This document shows positions 21,394 through 23,889 of a stretch of DNA of 23,889 nt, piece by piece; the first letter of the stretch is position 1, and the number at the start of each line of letters is the position of its first letter. This stretch comes from UBA1020 sp964520495 (GTDB lineage Bacteria; Patescibacteriota; Saccharimonadia; Saccharimonadales; Saccharimonadaceae), in the NCBI GenBank assembly GCA_964520495.1, contig CAZFMZ010000007.1, positions 1 through 23,889 of the forward strand, in the 5' to 3' direction. The notes below the pieces were generated by a model that was not told the origin of the DNA, searched no databases, and was given only the letters and a program-made list of their open reading frames with translations. Made by a program: the position numbers and the translations under genes.

Positions 21394-22668
21394 ATGGTAT
21401 TAGAAAAACTACGACAGATCAAAGACTCGCGCCGTGAGGCAGATGATCGCCAGCACCTGGTGGCGCTCGATATCGGCACTGAATTCGTAAAGGCGCTGAT
21501 TGCCCGGGTGGAAGATGATCAGCTGAAAATCGTCGGGGTCGGCCGCGTCCGACAGGATGTCAGTGATATGCATTCAGGCGCCATTGCCGATATCGCCGGC
21601 GTGGTCCAGAACTGCGAGGATGCGCTGGCGGAGGCAGAGGAGCAGGCGGGATTGCAGGCCAAACGGGTCGTCATCGGTATCGCCGGTGAGCTCGTGAAAG
21701 GCGTCACTAACACCATCCGCTACCGACGGCCGCAACCGGATCGTCCACTTGATGTCTCTGAGATGGAATTCATCATCGAGAAGGTGCAGGAACGTGCGCA
21801 GGGCAAGGCTCAGAAGCAGATCGCACTCGAGACCGGCAACGAAGAGGTCGAAGTCAAACTCGTTAACTCGGCATTGGTCTCAATCCATATCGACGGCTAT
21901 AAAGTGAGCAACCCGATCGGGTTTCAAGGTAAGGACGTCGCGGTACAAATTTATACCGCTTTTGCCCCGATGGTGCATATCGGAGCGCTGGAACGGGTGG
22001 CTGACGAACTGGCGCTTGAACTTGTCGCCGTAGCCGCCGAACCGTTCGCCGTATCGCGCAGCGTCCTTGGCAATGATGCCAGCAGTAATTTCACCGCGAT
22101 TCTGACAGATGTCGGTGGTGGCACGACCGACATCGCGGTGGTCAATGACGGCGGCGTTGAAGGAACCCGTATGTTCGGTATCGGTGGCCGGAGCTTTACG
22201 CGCACCATTGCCAGCGAGATGGACCTTTCCTACGGGGATGCTGAGAAGTTAAAGGTGAACCTGGCGCACGATCAGATAAAGCCGACCGTGAAGAAAGAGG
22301 CCGAGAAAGCCATCGACAAGACGCTCGACGTCTGGTTGGCGGGAGTGGAATTGGCCCTATCGGAATTTGATTCGGTCGACCACTTGCCGAACCGCATTCT
22401 GTTGTGTGGCGGCGGTTCCAGCCTTGAGCAGCTGGTCGAGGCACTGAACGGCCGCGAATGGTACAAGGAACTACCCTTTACGAAGCGTCCGACCGTGCAC
22501 CATATTTCACCGCGCGAGGTCGTCGGTATCGAAGACACGACCGACAAAGCTAGTGACCACACGTATATCACCGCCATGGGTCTCTTAAGGGTTGGCTATG
22601 ATACAATGATGGGCAGTGCAGACGATGGCAGCATCAAAGAAAAATTAAACCGGATTCTCCGCATCTAA
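21394..22668 (+). CDS. ftsA: FtsA-like cell division ATPase
   Basis: FtsA is an actin-like ATPase that tethers FtsZ filaments to the membrane. The 424-aa product has the phosphate-1 motif ALDIGTEFVKA (about 24-34), the 1C (SHS2) region with IRYRR, SEMEFIIEKV and HIDGYKVSNPIGFQG, the phosphate-2 motif DVGGGTTDIAVV (D239), and the adenosine motif LLCGGGSSLEQL (about 337-348). It ends with an amphipathic helix (SIKEKLNRILRI) after a linker, as expected for FtsA membrane attachment. PilM of type IV pili shares the fold, but the FtsA-type 1C region and C-terminal helix favour FtsA. No ftsZ is within the window. The next gene starts 3 nt after its stop. Confidence 0.85.
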   Translation: MVLEKLRQIKDSRREADDRQHLVALDIGTEFVKALIARVEDDQLKIVGVGRVRQDVSDMHSGAIADIAGVVQNCEDALAEAEEQAGLQAKRVVIGIAGELVKGVTNTIRYRRPQPDRPLDVSEMEFIIEKVQERAQGKAQKQIALETGNEEVEVKLVNSALVSIHIDGYKVSNPIGFQGKDVAVQIYTAFAPMVHIGALERVADELALELVAVAAEPFAVSRSVLGNDASSNFTAILTDVGGGTTDIAVVNDGGVEGTRMFGIGGRSFTRTIASEMDLSYGDAEKLKVNLAHDQIKPTVKKEAEKAIDKTLDVWLAGVELALSEFDSVDHLPNRILLCGGGSSLEQLVEALNGREWYKELPFTKRPTVHHISPREVVGIEDTTDKASDHTYITAMGLLRVGYDTMMGSADDGSIKEKLNRILRI

Positions 22669-22671
22669 CAG

Positions 22672-23889
22672 ATGAACAAAGACGTGATATACATCGATGT
22701 CGAAGACGACATCACCGCCATCATTTCGAAGGTTAAAGCCTCGAAGGAAAAGATTGTCGCGCTCGTACCGCCGAAGCGTATCGGCGTACTGCAGTCCGCG
22801 GTGAATCTGCGGCTACTTTCACGTGCTGCTGAGCAGGGCGGGAAGCGCCTTGTCATCATTACGAACAACCACGCCTTGATGGGCCTGGCCGCTGCCGCGA
22901 GCCTACCGGTCGCAAAGAACTTGCAGTCAAAACCTGAGCTTGCACCGATCAGCGCGGTTGAAATTGATGATGAAGACGATGTGATTGACGGGAATGACTT
23001 ACCGGTGGGCGAGCACGCCGGACTGAAGGACGACCCAGACATGGACCGTGCGGTAGAAGCGATCGCTGCGACGCCTGCCATCGGCGCCGCCCAGCTGGCC
23101 AAACCGCCAAAAGCCGGCGAAACCGTCGGCAAGGCTAAGTCGAAATCTGGCGTCACCGTGCCGAACTTCAACACGTTCCGAAAGAAAATGGTGCTCGGTA
23201 TCGTTGCCAGTGTGCTATTGATCGCCTTTCTGGTGTGGGCTATCGTATTCGCACCACGCGCTACGGTGGTGGTTGCAGCGAAAACCAACGATGCGTCAGT
23301 CAATGCCGATGTGACTGCCCTTGAGACGACCACGACGGATGCCGCCAAAAATACCCTGAAAGCAACCGTCGTCAAAGAGTCGGAAGAAAAATCAGTCGAC
23401 TTCACGCCTACGGGTAGTAAGAACGTCGGTGAGAAAGCCGGTGGAACGGTACGTTTCTCAAACGAAAGCCTGTCAGCTCGGACAGTCAGCGCCGGCACGC
23501 AACTATCGACGAGTGAGGGACTTGTCTTCGTGACCGATCGTGCCGTCGAAGTTCCTGCCGCCTCCTTCCCATGTGGCAGCATTGCCTGCCCGACCCCAGG
23601 AACCGCCACGGTAGGGGTAACGGCCGCCGCCGCGGGGGCTAAATACAACGCGGCCAGCGGCAGCATGTCTGGTGCGCCTAATAACGTCAGCGCCGAACTC
23701 ACGGATGCGACGTCGGGAGGTACTGACAAAATCGCCAAGGTCGTGACCGCGGCTGACGTCCAGAAAGCCAAGGAAGAGTTGGTCAAGCAGGAATCAGACT
23801 CCATGAAGGACCAGCTGAAAGCCGGTTTCAAGGAAGAGGTCAAACCGATTGATGAAAGCTTCACGGTCGAATACTCGAGCGTTGAACCG
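22672..23889 (+). CDS. Membrane-anchored protein, CPR 'baseplate J-like' type (5' part, runs off the window)
   Basis: The frame is open for 406 codons from ATG 22672 to the window end. An N-terminal alpha/beta cytoplasmic domain (about 1-85; IYIDVEDDITAIISKVKASK, VALVPPKRIGVLQSAVNLRLL, KRLVIITNNHALMGLAA) is followed by an acidic linker (EIDDEDDVIDG). A single membrane helix is at 173-193 (MVLGIVASVLLIAFLVWAIVF), then an extracellular beta-rich part with C301 and C306 (FPCGSIACP) and Thr/Ala/Val-rich strands. This N-terminal domain with one transmembrane helix is what I remember from CPR proteins annotated as baseplate J-like; a link to phage baseplates is not shown here. Three bases separate it from ftsA, so co-transcription is likely. 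The long reverse-strand frame over this region is an artefact. Confidence 0.8.
   Translation, partial: MNKDVIYIDVEDDITAIISKVKASKEKIVALVPPKRIGVLQSAVNLRLLSRAAEQGGKRLVIITNNHALMGLAAAASLPVAKNLQSKPELAPISAVEIDDEDDVIDGNDLPVGEHAGLKDDPDMDRAVEAIAATPAIGAAQLAKPPKAGETVGKAKSKSGVTVPNFNTFRKKMVLGIVASVLLIAFLVWAIVFAPRATVVVAAKTNDASVNADVTALETTTTDAAKNTLKATVVKESEEKSVDFTPTGSKNVGEKAGGTVRFSNESLSARTVSAGTQLSTSEGLVFVTDRAVEVPAASFPCGSIACPTPGTATVGVTAAAAGAKYNAASGSMSGAPNNVSAELTDATSGGTDKIAKVVTAADVQKAKEELVKQESDSMKDQLKAGFKEEVKPIDESFTVEYSSVEP

Noticed and set aside
22665..23864. A 399-codon open frame on the minus strand
   Set aside because: It mirrors the plus-strand gene from 22672, which has a start 3 nt after ftsA, a clear domain order and a membrane helix. 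The reverse product is a Ser/Ala/Thr-rich low-complexity string with no domain or ribosome-binding site.
1..23889. An alternative genetic code with TGA as glycine, as in some CPR lineages
   Set aside because: Several genes end at TGA exactly where their families end (rsmA, the PgeF-like gene, the YdcF-like gene, GH5), and no conserved glycine position is encoded by TGA.
1..23889. CRISPR arrays, insertion sequences, prophage or toxin-antitoxin genes
   Set aside because: No regularly spaced repeats, transposase or integrase motifs, terminal inverted repeats or phage proteins were found on either strand.

Overview
The window looks like a chromosomal stretch from a Candidate Phyla Radiation bacterium, most likely a Candidatus Saccharibacteria (TM7) relative. 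I base this on an unusually small AlaRS, a MetG without the C-terminal tRNA-binding domain, an FtsA homologue followed by a membrane protein like the 'baseplate J-like' proteins of CPR genomes, type IV pilins, an RpfB-like wall hydrolase, and very tight packing. TGA is used as a normal stop (for example in rsmA and the PgeF-like gene), which argues against the Absconditabacteria/Gracilibacteria code. The assignment comes from recalled family and gene-order knowledge, not from a search.

Layout: 1-252 (-) is the 5' part of a secreted protein gene. 253-604 is a structured intergenic region. 605-679 is tRNA-Glu(UUC). 737-1735 is a GH5 glucanase-like gene. 1754-6287 is a glycolytic unit (pyk, pgk, tpiA) ending in a tail-anchored Pro/Ala-rich protein. 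6303-8393 is a PcrA/UvrD helicase. 8459-11141 is an RpfB-like hydrolase, rsmA and a PgeF-like gene, followed by metG-tatD (11168-13412). 13491-14182 holds two small proteins of unknown function. 14213-16993 is cysteine desulfurase, a YdcF-like gene and mnmA (tRNA 2-thiolation). 17028-18289 is a pair of type IV prepilins. 18375-20360 is a short alaS, tail to tail with a minus-strand unknown gene (20357-21310). 21394-23889 is ftsA and the 5' part of a membrane-anchored protein.

Themes: central carbon metabolism (lower glycolysis), translation and RNA modification (MetG, AlaS, RsmA, MnmA with its sulfur donor), and surface or host-facing functions (Rpf-like hydrolase, pilins, secreted and membrane proteins). 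The most striking regulatory feature is that nine genes have a -10 hexamer ending only 6-10 nt before the start codon, usually as an extended TGnTAnnnT. This predicts leaderless or nearly leaderless mRNAs. Other genes rely on stop/start overlaps, and only a few have a clear Shine-Dalgarno. No mobile element, CRISPR array or phage gene is visible. I see no clearly novel multi-gene system; the best leads are the leaderless promoter architecture, the paired pilins with different C-termini, the RpfB-like protein in a rearranged metG-tatD-rpf-rsmA neighbourhood, the switch-like leader at 283-322, and the low-GC patch inside alaS.
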